This document shows positions 38,843 to 49,075 of a stretch of DNA of 64,000 bases, piece after piece (the first letter of the stretch is position 1; every line of letters begins with the position of its first letter). The stretch is from an uncultured Gammaproteobacteria bacterium (GTDB lineage Bacteria > Pseudomonadota > Gammaproteobacteria > Enterobacterales > Psychrobiaceae), in contig CAKZQF010000102.1 of the NCBI GenBank assembly GCA_937139475.1, positions 46,394 through 110,393 on the forward strand. Direction: 5' to 3'. Under the pieces are notes generated by a model. That model was not told the DNA's origin. It searched no databases and worked only from the letters and a program-made list of their open reading frames with translations. The position numbers were made by a program, and so were the translations under genes.

Positions 38843-39701
38843 GGCCCTCACGGTTGGTCGCTCGGCCCTCAACAAGCTGTTCGATAAAGAATTCTAAATG
38901 TCCACCTGGCTGGCTAGGGATTGGCCAGCTAACCACTTTATTCGCTAACGATTTGTAACCAAGTGAGGCTGGAGATTGCGGAAACAACTCTGTTATCAGT
39001 TTTTGCTTACGCACAGAACGCCTAACATTTTCATCAAATGGAATGGTTGCGCACAATTCCAAAGCAACATCTAAAAACCTGTCGGTAACTCGGGTTAGCT
39101 TGGCAAATAATTCCTGCCCTTCTCGTAAATTACGGACCATATTTGCCACGACCTTAATACGAAATACACCATGCTCGCGCGATAGTAATTTAATCAATGC
39201 GTAGGCATCGGTTATCGAAGCAGGCTCATCACAAACAACCGCAATCACATCTTGTGATGCACGAGCAAAACTAAGCACCATATCTGATATACCAGCTGCC
39301 GTATCGACAATTAACACATCAAAGTCGTAACGCATTTCGCTAAAGGCACGAATCAATCCGGCATGTTGCGCAGGTTCTAGTTCGACCATAGACTGAGAGC
39401 CTGAGGTTGCTGGAATGATACTAACGCCTTGTGGGCCATGCACGATGATATCATCAAGTTCACATTCACCTGACAATACGTGTGATAAGTTCTTTTGAAC
39501 GCGTAAGCCCAACATCACATCCACGTTAGCAAGACCTAAATCAGCGTCAAGAACTAAGACACGCTTGCCCTGTTGTGCTAAACAAGCGGCAAGGTTTAAC
39601 GAAACATTCGTTTTACCAACACCACCTTTGCCCCCAGTTACAGCAATTACTTTGATCATTTTTGATTGAGTCATTTTTCTTAAACCACTTGCTTGATCCA
39701 C
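38832..39701 (-). CDS. flhG: Flagellar number regulator FlhG (FleN), MinD-like ATPase
   Basis: 289 aa from GTG at 39701; an ATG at 39674 is an alternative. The deviant Walker A is VTGGKGGVGKTNVSLNLAA, with VLDADLGLANVDVMLGL, DVLIVDTAAGISDMVLSF and VVCDEPASITDAYALIK. In polar flagellates it restricts flagellar number, opposing FlhF and inhibiting the FlrA/FleQ activator, whose gene is also in this window. It sits 9 bases after flhF. Confidence 0.94.
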   Translation of the reverse strand: MDQASGLRKMTQSKMIKVIAVTGGKGGVGKTNVSLNLAACLAQQGKRVLVLDADLGLANVDVMLGLRVQKNLSHVLSGECELDDIIVHGPQGVSIIPATSGSQSMVELEPAQHAGLIRAFSEMRYDFDVLIVDTAAGISDMVLSFARASQDVIAVVCDEPASITDAYALIKLLSREHGVFRIKVVANMVRNLREGQELFAKLTRVTDRFLDVALELCATIPFDENVRRSVRKQKLITELFPQSPASLGYKSLANKVVSWPIPSQPGGHLEFFIEQLVEGRATNREGHGE

Positions 39702-39710
39702 GTAAAATTC

Positions 39711-41141
39711 CTATCCATTAAAACTTGAAAAAGGTGATGACACCGGGCTATTTGAAATGCTGGTGTCAGCTTGCCCTAGTTGCTCTATCACACTATTAAT
39801 TAAACTTTGCGGGTCTGCTGCCCCAATATCTTCCGGTACACGCTGGCCATTGGTTAAATAAGCTAATGGTAGAGAGTGAGTGATTGCAACACTTAGTACA
39901 TCACCCGCACCGATAGCCTCATCCATTTTGGTAATAATGCAGCCAACCAGCGGCATTTTCCTAAATTGAACGATAGTTTCTTCTAATACTTTTCTCTGAG
40001 CTGTGGCCGGAAGAACCAAATAACTTCGTATATTAACATGACTTGAGTTCACAAGTGTTGATAATTGTTCGCTTAATCGAATATCTCTTTGCCCCATTCC
40101 TGCAGTATCAATTAAAACAAGACGTTTATCTCGACATTGATAGATCGCATCGGCTAATTGTTGAGCATCTTTTGCAACGCGTACTGGGCAGCCAAGTATT
40201 TTACCGTAAGTATTTAGCTGTTCAAAAGCACCGATTCGATAGCAGTCAGTTGTTATCATGGCAATCTTATCACTACCATATTGCATAGCACATCGCGCTG
40301 CAAGTTTAGCGATAGTAGTCGTTTTACCAACACCGGTAGGCCCTAACAGCGCAACGACGCCCCCCTGTGCCAAAATATCGTCATTTGTACTTAAAACACG
40401 ACTGGACATGGTATGTGCGACTGTATTTACCGCTTCTTCGATGGATTGACTACCCGATACGTTTAAAGCTAATTGTTCGCTAACCTCTGCACTAAACCCG
40501 ACTTTCTGTAGACCTTTTAACAAAATGGCTTTAACTGGGTCTCGGCGATTGGCTTCTTGCTCCATCAACCCGCTAACTTGATGTTGCAACAATTGACGCA
40601 TTGCTGCCATTTCCTGCCTTAGTTGGTCTAACGACTGGTTATCCTGAGTTCGTTGACTGCTAGACATTACATTGAGCGGATCGTGGTTGTCGTTACTATT
40701 TGCCTGTCGACGCTCAGGCATTGCAGGGGTACTAGCAAAAGCCGCCCAATCCGGTACATCTTTTGGCTGTGGCGTTACGTTAGCGGCAGGCGCACTGGTT
40801 GCCTCGGACGTTATTTCACTTGCTTGATACTGCGCTTGTTGTTTGATTAAGCGCTGTTGAAAGCCAGATAGTGAAACCTGATCATCATTTAACATTCTAG
40901 AGCTTGGATCCAATGCTTGGGCAAGGTGATCTTGTCCTGCGCTTGGTTCTTTAGCTGGTTGAGTTGGTGTTGGCTCAGCACGTTTTACAACCGCATTATT
41001 GTCCTCATCTATTGCGGCAACAATCTCTACTCCGCCGTCAACATTTTTATTGGACATAATAATCGCATCAGGCCCAAGAGATATTTTAATCTCATCGAGC
41101 GCGCTACGAATATCTTTAGCGAAAAAACGTTTAATTTTCAA
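39711..41141 (-). CDS. flhF: SRP-like GTPase FlhF, flagellar pole determinant
   Basis: 476 aa. It begins MKIKRFFAKDIRSALDEIKISLGPDAIIMSNK, the basic start typical of FlhF. A low-complexity Gln/Pro/Ala linker (70-185) and an N-domain follow, then the G domain with GPTGVGKTTTIAKLAARCA, TTDCYRIGAFEQL, VLIDTAGMGQRD and IITKMDEAIGAGD. FlhF marks the pole where the first flagellar ring proteins gather. It lies 13 bases after flhA. Confidence 0.95.
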   Translation of the reverse strand: MKIKRFFAKDIRSALDEIKISLGPDAIIMSNKNVDGGVEIVAAIDEDNNAVVKRAEPTPTQPAKEPSAGQDHLAQALDPSSRMLNDDQVSLSGFQQRLIKQQAQYQASEITSEATSAPAANVTPQPKDVPDWAAFASTPAMPERRQANSNDNHDPLNVMSSSQRTQDNQSLDQLRQEMAAMRQLLQHQVSGLMEQEANRRDPVKAILLKGLQKVGFSAEVSEQLALNVSGSQSIEEAVNTVAHTMSSRVLSTNDDILAQGGVVALLGPTGVGKTTTIAKLAARCAMQYGSDKIAMITTDCYRIGAFEQLNTYGKILGCPVRVAKDAQQLADAIYQCRDKRLVLIDTAGMGQRDIRLSEQLSTLVNSSHVNIRSYLVLPATAQRKVLEETIVQFRKMPLVGCIITKMDEAIGAGDVLSVAITHSLPLAYLTNGQRVPEDIGAADPQSLINSVIEQLGQADTSISNSPVSSPFSSFNG

Positions 41142-41154
41142 AGGTTACCCCCTA

Positions 41155-43272
41155 TTACTGGCCGACAGAACTAACAATTTTAATTTGTTTATCATCAGGT
41201 ACTTCCTGATAAGATAATACTTTCAACCCTGGTATTGTATTCTTTACAAAGCGCGATAACGTTGATCTTAATACACCAGAGGTTAATAAGATAGCTGGCA
41301 TTCCCTCAAGCTCGAGCTGCTCAGTGGCAGTAGCGAGTGATGACTGAAGGCGTTGCGCAAGCCCAGGCTCCATCCCTGCAGCGTCTCCGCCGGTAGCCTG
41401 CATCGACTGGTGCAACATCTGTTCCAAATCAGGCGCAAGCGTTATCACTGCCAATTCATCTTCCACACCGTTGATTTCTTGGATAATTAAGCGCTTTAAT
41501 GCGATACGTACAGCAGCGGTTAGCACGTCAGGATCTTGACTTTTGGCGCCATACTCTACCAACGTTTGAACAATAGTACGCAAGTCACGAATAGGCACAC
41601 CCTCATGTAGTAAGTTTTGCATCACCTTTACTACAATACCAAGCGGCAACATGTCTGGAACAAGTCCTTCCACCAGTTTCGGGTATTGTCTGGTCAAAAT
41701 ATCCAGTAAATTTTGTACCTCTTCATGGCCTAGCAATTGCGATGCGTTATTTGTTAACAATTGACTAATATGTGTTGCAACTACGGTCGCAGGGTCCACC
41801 ACCGTATAGCCTAAGGTTTGCGCATGTTCTCGTTGTTCAGGACTTATCCAGACAGCTTCAAGTCCAAAAGCAGGATCTGTAGTGGCTGCCCCTTCGACCG
41901 TACCAAAAACTTGTCCAGGATTAATCGCCAGTTCACAGTCATGGCGAATTTCCGCCTCTCCTATGGTCACACCCATCAATGATATACGATAGCTGTTAGC
42001 GTTCAGATCCAGGTTGTCACGAATATGCACTGCAGGAACAAGGAAGCCGTATTCTTGCGATAGTTTTTTCCTAACCCCTTTAATGCGCGATAGCAACTCA
42101 CCATTTTGGCCAACATCAACTAAGGGGATTAAGCGGTAGCCTACCTCAAGTCCAATAACATCTACTTGATTAACGTCATCCCAGCCTAATTCCTTAACCG
42201 GTTCAGCGCTCGCTTTTCCACCGCCACCAGCCGCATTGCTTGACGCGTTTCCGGTTACTAGTGCCGTTTCTTTTGCCTTTGCCTGATCCTGATATAGATA
42301 ATAACCAATACCTAATGAGAGAAAAGCCATAGATAAGAACGCAACGTGGGGCATGCCAGGTACAATACCCATAATAAATAACAAGCCACCAGAGACAAAC
42401 AATGCTTTTGGATTACCTAGCATCTGCTTGTAAACAATGGTGCCCATTTCTTCTGATTCATTTTGACGCGTTACCATTAACGCCGCGGCAATTGATAAGA
42501 GTAACGACGGGATTTGGGCAACCAACCCATCACCGATAGTCAGCAATGTATAGATTTCAACCGCTTCATTAAATGCTAAGCCGTGTTGCACCATACCGAT
42601 GACGAAACCACCTAGGATATTGATCACCAAGATAAGGATACCAGCGATAGCATCGCCTTTTACAAATTTTGATGCACCATCCATTGAGCCATAAAAATCA
42701 GCTTCTTTAGTTACTTCTGCGCGGCGGTCACGCGCTTGGTCCTGATCAATAATGCCGGCATTTAAGTCCGCGTCTATCGCCATCTGTTTACCAGGCATCG
42801 CATCGAGGGTGAAACGTGCACTTACCTCAGAAATACGACCAGCACCCTTGGTAACCACTGCAAAGTTAATGATAACGAGAATAAGGAAAACCACGAGACC
42901 AACAGCGTAGTTACCACCAATAACAACCGAACCAAAGGCTTCAATCACTTTACCCGCGGCGTCACCGCCCTCATGTCCTTCTAATAGTACAAGTCGGGTC
43001 GAAGCTACATTCAAGGCCAGGCGCAATAAGGTTGCAATTAACAGAACACTGGGAAAGGCAGCGAAATCAAGCGGGCGCAGTGCATAAATCGCAACAAGAA
43101 GGACCACTAAGGACAACGAGATATTGAATGCAAACAGGGTATCAAGCAAGAATGTCGGCATCGGCAACACTATCATTGCCAATGTCGCTAAAACGAGCAA
43201 AGGTGTTGCAATACCTTTAAATATCGCTTTGTTGTCAATGGCGGTTTGCCGTAATTTTGCTTTAATATCCAT
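41155..43272 (-). CDS. flhA: Flagellar export apparatus protein FlhA
   Basis: 705 aa, complete. The N-terminal half has eight or so helices and the FHIPEP signature region (ALRPLDFAAFPSVLLIATLLRLALNVASTRLVLLEG, FVVFLILVIINFAVVTKGAGRISEVSARFTLDAMPGKQMAID). The cytoplasmic half (about 360-705) binds chaperone-substrate pairs. FlhA is the nonameric core of the export gate. It opens an operon running through flhF, flhG, fliA and the chemotaxis genes, with a sigma-54 promoter about 55 bases upstream. Confidence 0.97.
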   Translation of the reverse strand: MDIKAKLRQTAIDNKAIFKGIATPLLVLATLAMIVLPMPTFLLDTLFAFNISLSLVVLLVAIYALRPLDFAAFPSVLLIATLLRLALNVASTRLVLLEGHEGGDAAGKVIEAFGSVVIGGNYAVGLVVFLILVIINFAVVTKGAGRISEVSARFTLDAMPGKQMAIDADLNAGIIDQDQARDRRAEVTKEADFYGSMDGASKFVKGDAIAGILILVINILGGFVIGMVQHGLAFNEAVEIYTLLTIGDGLVAQIPSLLLSIAAALMVTRQNESEEMGTIVYKQMLGNPKALFVSGGLLFIMGIVPGMPHVAFLSMAFLSLGIGYYLYQDQAKAKETALVTGNASSNAAGGGGKASAEPVKELGWDDVNQVDVIGLEVGYRLIPLVDVGQNGELLSRIKGVRKKLSQEYGFLVPAVHIRDNLDLNANSYRISLMGVTIGEAEIRHDCELAINPGQVFGTVEGAATTDPAFGLEAVWISPEQREHAQTLGYTVVDPATVVATHISQLLTNNASQLLGHEEVQNLLDILTRQYPKLVEGLVPDMLPLGIVVKVMQNLLHEGVPIRDLRTIVQTLVEYGAKSQDPDVLTAAVRIALKRLIIQEINGVEDELAVITLAPDLEQMLHQSMQATGGDAAGMEPGLAQRLQSSLATATEQLELEGMPAILLTSGVLRSTLSRFVKNTIPGLKVLSYQEVPDDKQIKIVSSVGQ

Positions 43273-43325
43273 TAAGAGATGGCACCTTTAAACTTAACCT
43301 AAACACTAATATTATTGTTCGCCAA

Positions 43326-43341
43326 TGCAAGGAGTAAGCCA
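43326..43341 (-). promoter_or_regulatory. Sigma-54 promoter of the flhA operon
   Basis: TGGCTT-ACTCC-TTGCA on the minus strand has the invariant GG and GC 10 bases apart and a good -12 element. It is 54 bases before the flhA start. The -24 element departs from TGGCAC at two bases. Confidence 0.65.
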
Positions 43342-43562
43342 ATAAACTAAAGTTAATTCTACCGCTAATAGTATCGTAATAACAAGTAATTAGATTAACT
43401 TAGGGAGCCAATTACAAAGTGTCAATCCATTGACGCCGTGATTATTGGGTAATTTTTTGCTAAAGCATTTTAGCAACAAAGACATAGCGAAACGGGTGTC
43501 AAATCAATGAATGGAAAATCAAATTTCAATTGTGCTCGGTTTAGGGGGCTGCAACGCGTTTG

Positions 43563-44693
43563 TTAATGTTTTAGCTCATCTGGGATGTCAAATTCATTGG
43601 GTAACTTAACAGGACGACGACCTTTTCTCTTTTTAAATTGCTCTAACTGATAAACATAGGCAAGCACCTGCGCCACCGCGCTAAACAGTCCATTGGGAAT
43701 AGGCTCATCAATTTCTGTGGTGTGATATATTGCCCTCGCCAAACCAGGACTACTAATAATGGAAACATTATGTTCCCGTGCAATCTCTCTAATCCTAAAC
43801 GCCAAGTGATCCACGCCTTTAGCCACAACGATTGGTGCCTTGCTGCCATCGGTTTCATATTTTAGCGCAACCGAGAAATGAGTCGGGTTAGTCACAATAA
43901 CATCGGCATCCGGCACATTTTGCATCATACGGCGTTGTGAAACCTCACGCTGAAGCTGACGCTGGCGACCTTTAACTTCCGGTTTACCTTCGGTATTTTT
44001 AAACTCATCTTTGACCTCTTGCAAAGTCATCTTTAATTCTTTTTTATGTTTGTATACTTGAAAGGGAGCATCTACCGCGGCAATCAACAGCAAAGAGCTA
44101 CAAAGAATAATAAAAATCCACAATAAAATATCAAGCGCACCAATAATATTAAGTGGGAAGGCCGTTTGGCTAAGTTGCAAGATACTTGAAAAGTAATAGG
44201 TCAATAAGAGCCAAGCCAATGTTGCAATAACACCAAATTTTGCAATTGACTTAACCAGCTCCACTACCGCCTGGGTACCAAACATTCGCTTAAGCCCTTT
44301 AGCCGGGCTCATTTTCGATGCTTTTGGCTTGGCCGCATCAGCACTAAAAGTGACACCACCAAGTGCAGTACTACCGATAAAACCGGCGATAAACAACACC
44401 AGTGAGAACCCTAAGATTGGCCAGCTAATGATGGTCATGACTTCGGCCCACATCAAGCCAAATTGGTTGGTATCAAACGCCTGCTCTCGCTTTAATGTAA
44501 ACAGCTTTTTCATCACCTGGAACAACGAGCTGGCAATGGCACTACCAAAGATATACATGCCTGCTGCCGCTGCAATTAGTACTGCGGCGGTGGCTAAATC
44601 CTTTGAACGTGGCACTTGCCCTTTGTCACGTGCTTGCTGGATTTTTCGCGGGGTGGCTTGTTCTGTCTTTTCCTGACCGGAGCTTTCAGCCAT
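43563..44693 (-). CDS. flhB: Flagellar export apparatus protein FlhB
   Basis: 376 aa. Four helices lie between 30 and 210. The cytoplasmic domain has the self-cleavage motif N269-P-T-H272 in VIVTNPTHFSVALKYE, needed to switch substrates from hook to filament proteins. The start ESSGQEKTEQATPRKIQQARDKGQVPRS is typical. It follows fliR by 54 bases and ends the fliK-to-flhB run; a 290-base gap separates it from flhA. Confidence 0.97.
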   Translation of the reverse strand: MAESSGQEKTEQATPRKIQQARDKGQVPRSKDLATAAVLIAAAAGMYIFGSAIASSLFQVMKKLFTLKREQAFDTNQFGLMWAEVMTIISWPILGFSLVLFIAGFIGSTALGGVTFSADAAKPKASKMSPAKGLKRMFGTQAVVELVKSIAKFGVIATLAWLLLTYYFSSILQLSQTAFPLNIIGALDILLWIFIILCSSLLLIAAVDAPFQVYKHKKELKMTLQEVKDEFKNTEGKPEVKGRQRQLQREVSQRRMMQNVPDADVIVTNPTHFSVALKYETDGSKAPIVVAKGVDHLAFRIREIAREHNVSIISSPGLARAIYHTTEIDEPIPNGLFSAVAQVLAYVYQLEQFKKRKGRRPVKLPNEFDIPDELKH

Positions 44694-44747
44694 ACCCCCT
44701 CCTTATCCCTTGATATTCGTTATGATGACTAACGGATAAAAGCATGA

Positions 44748-45533
44748 CTAGAACTCACACTTTGTATTGATAATTTCACACATCATTTGGACACCTCGCA
44801 TCCATTGCGCGTCAAAGTGCGCCATTACGGTGCCAAGTGTAAGCCATAGTACCAGCAATCCGGCAAGCATGGTCACAGGAAAACCAATCGCAAAGATATT
44901 AAGCTGCGGTGCTGCGCGCGTTAAAATACCAAATGAAAAGTTAATCACCAACAAGGCGACCATTGCTGAGATGGACATGGCTAATGCTGCGGTGAATACC
45001 CACACGCCCCAATCGGCGATTTTCTTAAAGGTTAGCTGAGTTAAGCCATTGACCCCAATAGGTAATGTATCAAAACTAATAACCACCATTCTAATCATCG
45101 CAAGGTGACCATCGATGGCAAAAAACATTAAGGTGGCTAACAGAAGGAAAAACTGGCCAACGACTGGCACATTCTGACCAGAACCGGGATCGATCATGGA
45201 GGCGAAGCCTAAACTCGTTTGCATACCGATAGCCTGGCCTGCTACAACAAAAGATTGCATCACGAGCAACGATATAAAGCCAATCGCGATACCTATTAGG
45301 GTTTGTTGTACCGCAATAATGAAGCTTGAAATAGAAAATAGCTCTACACTGGGCAAATTCGCTAAAGTCGGCGCAACAACAATAGTTACCGCGATAGCAA
45401 AGAGCAATCGAATCCGGGTAGACAGATTGCGGCTGCCAATACCTACCATCACCATAAACATGCCTGAGATGCGACAAAATGGCCAAAAGTAGCCGGCAAT
45501 CCAAGCCATTATTTCATTTTCGTAGAGCGTCAT
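44748..45533 (-). CDS. fliR: Flagellar export apparatus protein FliR
   Basis: 261 aa hydrophobic protein with about six helices. WPFCRISGMFMVMVGIGSR and VVAGQAIGMQTSLGFASMIDPGSGQNVPVVGQF are family signatures. It joins FliP and FliQ in the export gate. Its start codon overlaps the fliQ stop by one base. Confidence 0.96.
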   Translation of the reverse strand: MTLYENEIMAWIAGYFWPFCRISGMFMVMVGIGSRNLSTRIRLLFAIAVTIVVAPTLANLPSVELFSISSFIIAVQQTLIGIAIGFISLLVMQSFVVAGQAIGMQTSLGFASMIDPGSGQNVPVVGQFFLLLATLMFFAIDGHLAMIRMVVISFDTLPIGVNGLTQLTFKKIADWGVWVFTAALAMSISAMVALLVINFSFGILTRAAPQLNIFAIGFPVTMLAGLLVLWLTLGTVMAHFDAQWMRGVQMMCEIINTKCEF

Positions 45534-45802
45534 TAGCCAATAACCATGGGGATCTCTTTGATCATATTAATCGTAAAATCCATCAGAGTTTGCGTTATCC
45601 AATGTGCGCCAATAATTAGCGATAATAGAGTGACAATAAGTCTGGGCAAGAAACTTAACGTTTGCTCATTGATAGAGGTCGCAGCCTGGAACACCGCAAC
45701 AACCAGACCCACAATTAAGCTGGGCACGACAATGGCAGCAACTAAAAGCATCACCACGTAAAGTGCATCACGAAATATATCAACAAAGGTTTCTGGTGAC
45801 AT
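45533..45802 (-). CDS. fliQ: Flagellar export apparatus protein FliQ
   Basis: 89 aa with two helices (16-38, 52-72). MSPETFVDIFRDALYVVMLL and FQAATSINEQTLSFLPRLIVTLL match FliQ, and its length is the usual 89. It lies between fliP and fliR. Confidence 0.96.
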   Translation of the reverse strand: MSPETFVDIFRDALYVVMLLVAAIVVPSLIVGLVVAVFQAATSINEQTLSFLPRLIVTLLSLIIGAHWITQTLMDFTINMIKEIPMVIG

Positions 45803-45827
45803 TATTCACTCCGTAAAATCAATATCG

Positions 45828-46565
45828 TCACAAGCCAAAGCTTGTGGCTAGAGTACCCATCACTAGCGACCAACCATCCACTAGTACAAATAGCATCAAC
45901 TTAAAGGGTAAGGATACGATCATTGGCGAGAGCATCATCATACCCATCGCCATTAAGACACTTGCCACCACTAAATCGATAACCAAAAAGGGAATAAATA
46001 ACATAAAGCCAATTTGAAAGGCGGTTTTTAATTCACTGGTAATAAACGCTGGAATTAATACCGTCATCGGCGCAAGTTCAGGTGAAGTAACGTCATCTCT
46101 ATTGGCAATGTCTAAAAATGTTTTAATATCGCTTTCACGGGTTTGCGACAACATAAACTCACGAATTGGACCCTGTGCTTTTTCTAAGGCACCCATCGCA
46201 TCAATTTGCTCGTTTATATAGGGCTGTAACGCTGTTTGGTTAATTTTATCCAACACTGGCGACATAATAAATAAACTTAAAAAGAGCGCCAAACCGATGA
46301 TGACTTGATTTGACGGCGACTGTTGCAAACCCATCGCCTGACGTAATATCGATAACACAACGACAATACGCGTAAAGGATGTCATCATAATAACTATCGC
46401 CGGGATAAAGCTTAATGCGGTCATTAATGCTAAAACTTGCAGCGTAATACTATAACTTTGCGTACCGTCAGTATTTGGGACAACTGTCACTGCCGGTAGT
46501 CCAGTATCAGCTAGTATTGTTGGTGACAGGCAACACAACCCCAACAAAAATATAAAGCGGATCAT
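45828..46565 (-). CDS. fliP: Flagellar export apparatus protein FliP
   Basis: 245 aa with a cleavable signal peptide (1-19) and four helices. The signatures are [45 protein letters not shown] and [22 protein letters not shown]. It builds the export-gate pentamer. It overlaps the fliO stop by 4 bases. Confidence 0.97.
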   Translation of the reverse strand: MIRFIFLLGLCCLSPTILADTGLPAVTVVPNTDGTQSYSITLQVLALMTALSFIPAIVIMMTSFTRIVVVLSILRQAMGLQQSPSNQVIIGLALFLSLFIMSPVLDKINQTALQPYINEQIDAMGALEKAQGPIREFMLSQTRESDIKTFLDIANRDDVTSPELAPMTVLIPAFITSELKTAFQIGFMLFIPFLVIDLVVASVLMAMGMMMLSPMIVSLPFKLMLFVLVDGWSLVMGTLATSFGL

Positions 46566-46999
46566 GATTTTCCTTTTTTAAGTACTGACATTAGGTCAAA
46601 CGGCAGCTGCTCTGTGGCAAGGGGTTGGGGAGCTTCACTAAGGTTTTGAGGTAACTTTTGCAGTAGGTTAATTTGCGTTGAGGTCACCCCAAGCAAATAT
46701 TGCTCATTCTCGACTTCAACGACAACGACACGCTCTTTCTGACCAATAGTTAAATTGGCTACAAGCTTTATTCCCTGTTGATTAGCCGGGCCAATCCGAA
46801 GTTTCTTAGCGATAAACGCAAACAGGAAAATAAGCGCTAACACTACGGCTAACGACATCAACATATTAATCACACTTGTGCCGTTGACGGGCGTCACTGG
46901 GCCCGCACTAACTTCACTAATGGTCAATACAATACTTAAGAAGCTAAGAGCGACTGCCTTAGCGTAACTTTTTAATACGTTCAGTTTGACTAATAACAT
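46562..46999 (-). CDS. fliO: Flagellar biosynthesis protein FliO
   Basis: 145 aa. One main helix (about 42-64, [24 protein letters not shown]) is followed by a short cytoplasmic domain with [30 protein letters not shown], as in FliO. A hydrophobic N-terminal stretch (15-32) may be a signal sequence. FliO helps FliP assemble. The ATG at 46999 overlaps fliN by 41 bases, so a later start is possible. Confidence 0.92.
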   Translation of the reverse strand: MLLVKLNVLKSYAKAVALSFLSIVLTISEVSAGPVTPVNGTSVINMLMSLAVVLALIFLFAFIAKKLRIGPANQQGIKLVANLTIGQKERVVVVEVENEQYLLGVTSTQINLLQKLPQNLSEAPQPLATEQLPFDLMSVLKKGKS

Positions 47000-47357
47000 C
47001 AGTTAATCGAATACCAAATTTATCGTTTACTACCACCACCTCGCCATGAGCGATTAAGGTACCATTTACCAAGACATCCAGTGATTCACCCGCGACTCGG
47101 TCAAGTTCAATCACTGAACCTTGATTTAACTGTAAAAGATTACGAATACTGATATTAGAGCGCCCTACTTCCATTGAAATGGTCACCGGAATATCTAAAA
47201 TTGCTTCCAGTTTGTCATCTCCAGTCGCTGGCGGTGGCGTGCCTTCGTCCTTTAATTGTTCAAGTTCTGCGGCCTTTGCGGCTTTCGCATCCTTTTCTTC
47301 CTGATCGGCTTGCTCGGCAAGAGCATCAGCCCAATCATCCATATCACTATCACTCAT
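46959..47357 (-). CDS. fliN: Flagellar switch protein FliN
   Basis: 132 aa. An acidic, coiled N-terminal part (DDWADALAEQADQEEKDAKAAK) precedes the SpoA/C-ring domain ([65 protein letters not shown] over 57-125). It forms the base of the C-ring with FliM and docks the export ATPase complex. It starts 14 bases after the fliM stop. Confidence 0.96.
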   Translation of the reverse strand: MSDSDMDDWADALAEQADQEEKDAKAAKAAELEQLKDEGTPPPATGDDKLEAILDIPVTISMEVGRSNISIRNLLQLNQGSVIELDRVAGESLDVLVNGTLIAHGEVVVVNDKFGIRLTDVISQTERIKKLR

Positions 47358-47371
47358 TATAAATTCTCTCT

Positions 47372-48388
47372 TTATTGCTCTTCAGACATTTTACGCTGAA
47401 GTAATTGAAATTCTGACTTTTGCGATTCTGGGCGTTCGATAATCGAAGAGATTTTCAAACCATAGTTGTCATTACTCTGGCCTAGCTTCCCCCTAAACGA
47501 CGGTAACCCTTCAGCGCGAACGATAAGCTCATCAGGCATTTCAAATGGGATTATATCGCCTTTTTTCATTTCCATGATTTGGCGTAGCGACAACTCTACT
47601 TCCCCAAGGGTGGTATCGAGCTCAATTTCGACGTCCATAATTTCGTCTTTAAGTGCGGCACTCCAGCGCTGGTCAGTATCTTCTTTATCACTTTGCACAC
47701 CGGCGTCAAGCAGTTCACGAATAGGCTCAAGCATTGAGTAAGGTAGCGCGATGTGGAAGTCACCGCCACCACCATCAAGCTCAATATGAAATGAACAAAC
47801 CACAATGACTTCGGTTGGGCTAACGATATTAGCCATCGATGGATTAACTTCAGAGTCTAGATATTCAAACTCTACATCCATTACCGGTGCCCAAGCTTCC
47901 ATATAATCTTCAAACACTATTTTAAGCAATAATTGAATTATCCGGCGCTCGGTCGGAGTAAATTCACGGCCTTCAATTTTTGCAGGATAGCGGCCATCAC
48001 CACCAAAAAAGTTATCAACTAAAATAAATACGAGTCGCGCCTCTAGCGTTATCAGGCCGGTGCCTTTTAATGGTCTAAAGCGAACCATATTTAACGAAGT
48101 AGGAACAAAAAGAGTGTGCACGTATTCGCCAAACTTTAACATCTGCACACCGTTTATCGATACTTCAGTCGAACGGCGCATGAGATTAAACAAGCTGATA
48201 CGAAGATGGCGAGCAAAACGCTCATTCACCATTTCCAAGGTTGGCATTCGGCCACGAACAATACGATCCTGGGACGAAAAGTCATATTCCGCAGCGTTAT
48301 CATCGCTCAGATCTTCGCTTTCTTCCTCAACATCATCAACACCATGGAGTAGCGCATCAATTTCGTCTTGACTTAGTAAATCGTTCAC
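47372..48388 (-). CDS. fliM: Flagellar switch protein FliM
   Basis: 338 aa. The CheY-P binding start is DLLSQDEIDALLHG (3-16). The middle CheC-like domain (about 50-230) has GRMPTLEMVNERFARHLRISLFNLMRR, and a C-terminal SpoA domain ends the protein. It is the central switch protein, contacting FliG above and FliN below. The partner FliG is interrupted in this genome. Confidence 0.97.
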   Translation of the reverse strand: MNDLLSQDEIDALLHGVDDVEEESEDLSDDNAAEYDFSSQDRIVRGRMPTLEMVNERFARHLRISLFNLMRRSTEVSINGVQMLKFGEYVHTLFVPTSLNMVRFRPLKGTGLITLEARLVFILVDNFFGGDGRYPAKIEGREFTPTERRIIQLLLKIVFEDYMEAWAPVMDVEFEYLDSEVNPSMANIVSPTEVIVVCSFHIELDGGGGDFHIALPYSMLEPIRELLDAGVQSDKEDTDQRWSAALKDEIMDVEIELDTTLGEVELSLRQIMEMKKGDIIPFEMPDELIVRAEGLPSFRGKLGQSNDNYGLKISSIIERPESQKSEFQLLQRKMSEEQ

Positions 48389-48448
48389 ACCAGTTTCCTA
48401 ACCGTTATTTGCATTTTGTTACCTATTACCCAAGCCGAAGCAAGGGGG

Positions 48449-48991
48449 TTATTGCATTACAAACCCAATAAATAATACCTTTTCAACCAATGGCTTACCT
48501 ACAATTGGTTCCATTGCTTTTTGCACTGCCTCTAGTGCACTTTCTCGCAATTCCTGCTTACCGGCGAGCGTTGAAAGCTTCTCAGCGTTGGATGCGCTAA
48601 ACGCTTGTAATAATGTATCTTCAATTAGCGGAATATGTTTACGTGTAGCCGTATCATCATCACCACCACGAACAAGTAATTGCACTTTTATTTGCACTAG
48701 GCGGTCACGCCCATAGCCAGGCACATTAAAGACAAATGGGCGTGGCATACCAACATAAAAAGCATCGCCAATTTCCGCGGGTTCGCCGAAATCATCAGCG
48801 TCATCATCGCTCGCGGCTTGTGAGGCAGCATCACCTTCTGTCGTTGCGACTGCAGCTGGCTCATCCCCACCAGATAACAAGAAGAAAGCCGCACCGCCAC
48901 CGCCAAGTAGCACGACAACTGCGATGATTATAATCAGCATTTTCTTGCTGCCACCACCGCCTTCTTCATTTTCTACTGCTTCTTCTGCCAT
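48449..48991 (-). CDS. fliL: Flagellar basal-body protein FliL
   Basis: 180 aa. A short cytoplasmic end, one Gly-rich helix (16-39, KKMLIIIIAVVVLLGGGGAAFFLL) and a periplasmic domain ending VLFIGFVMQ. FliL surrounds or supports the stator. An Asp/Ala-rich segment (55-72) follows the helix. It is co-oriented with fliK and fliM. Confidence 0.92.
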   Translation of the reverse strand: MAEEAVENEEGGGGSKKMLIIIIAVVVLLGGGGAAFFLLSGGDEPAAVATTEGDAASQAASDDDADDFGEPAEIGDAFYVGMPRPFVFNVPGYGRDRLVQIKVQLLVRGGDDDTATRKHIPLIEDTLLQAFSASNAEKLSTLAGKQELRESALEAVQKAMEPIVGKPLVEKVLFIGFVMQ

Positions 48992-49075
48992 TGTACCCTT
49001 TCCTTTATTTTCAACTAGCTAGAATATATCTCAACGCTACCACAATTTAGTATCTTATCCTATGGACAATCCCTG

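Noticed and set aside
43457..43476. Hairpin TTGCTAAA/TTTAGCAA after flhB as a terminator
   Set aside because: On the minus strand it is followed by A residues, not T residues, so it lacks the termination tract.
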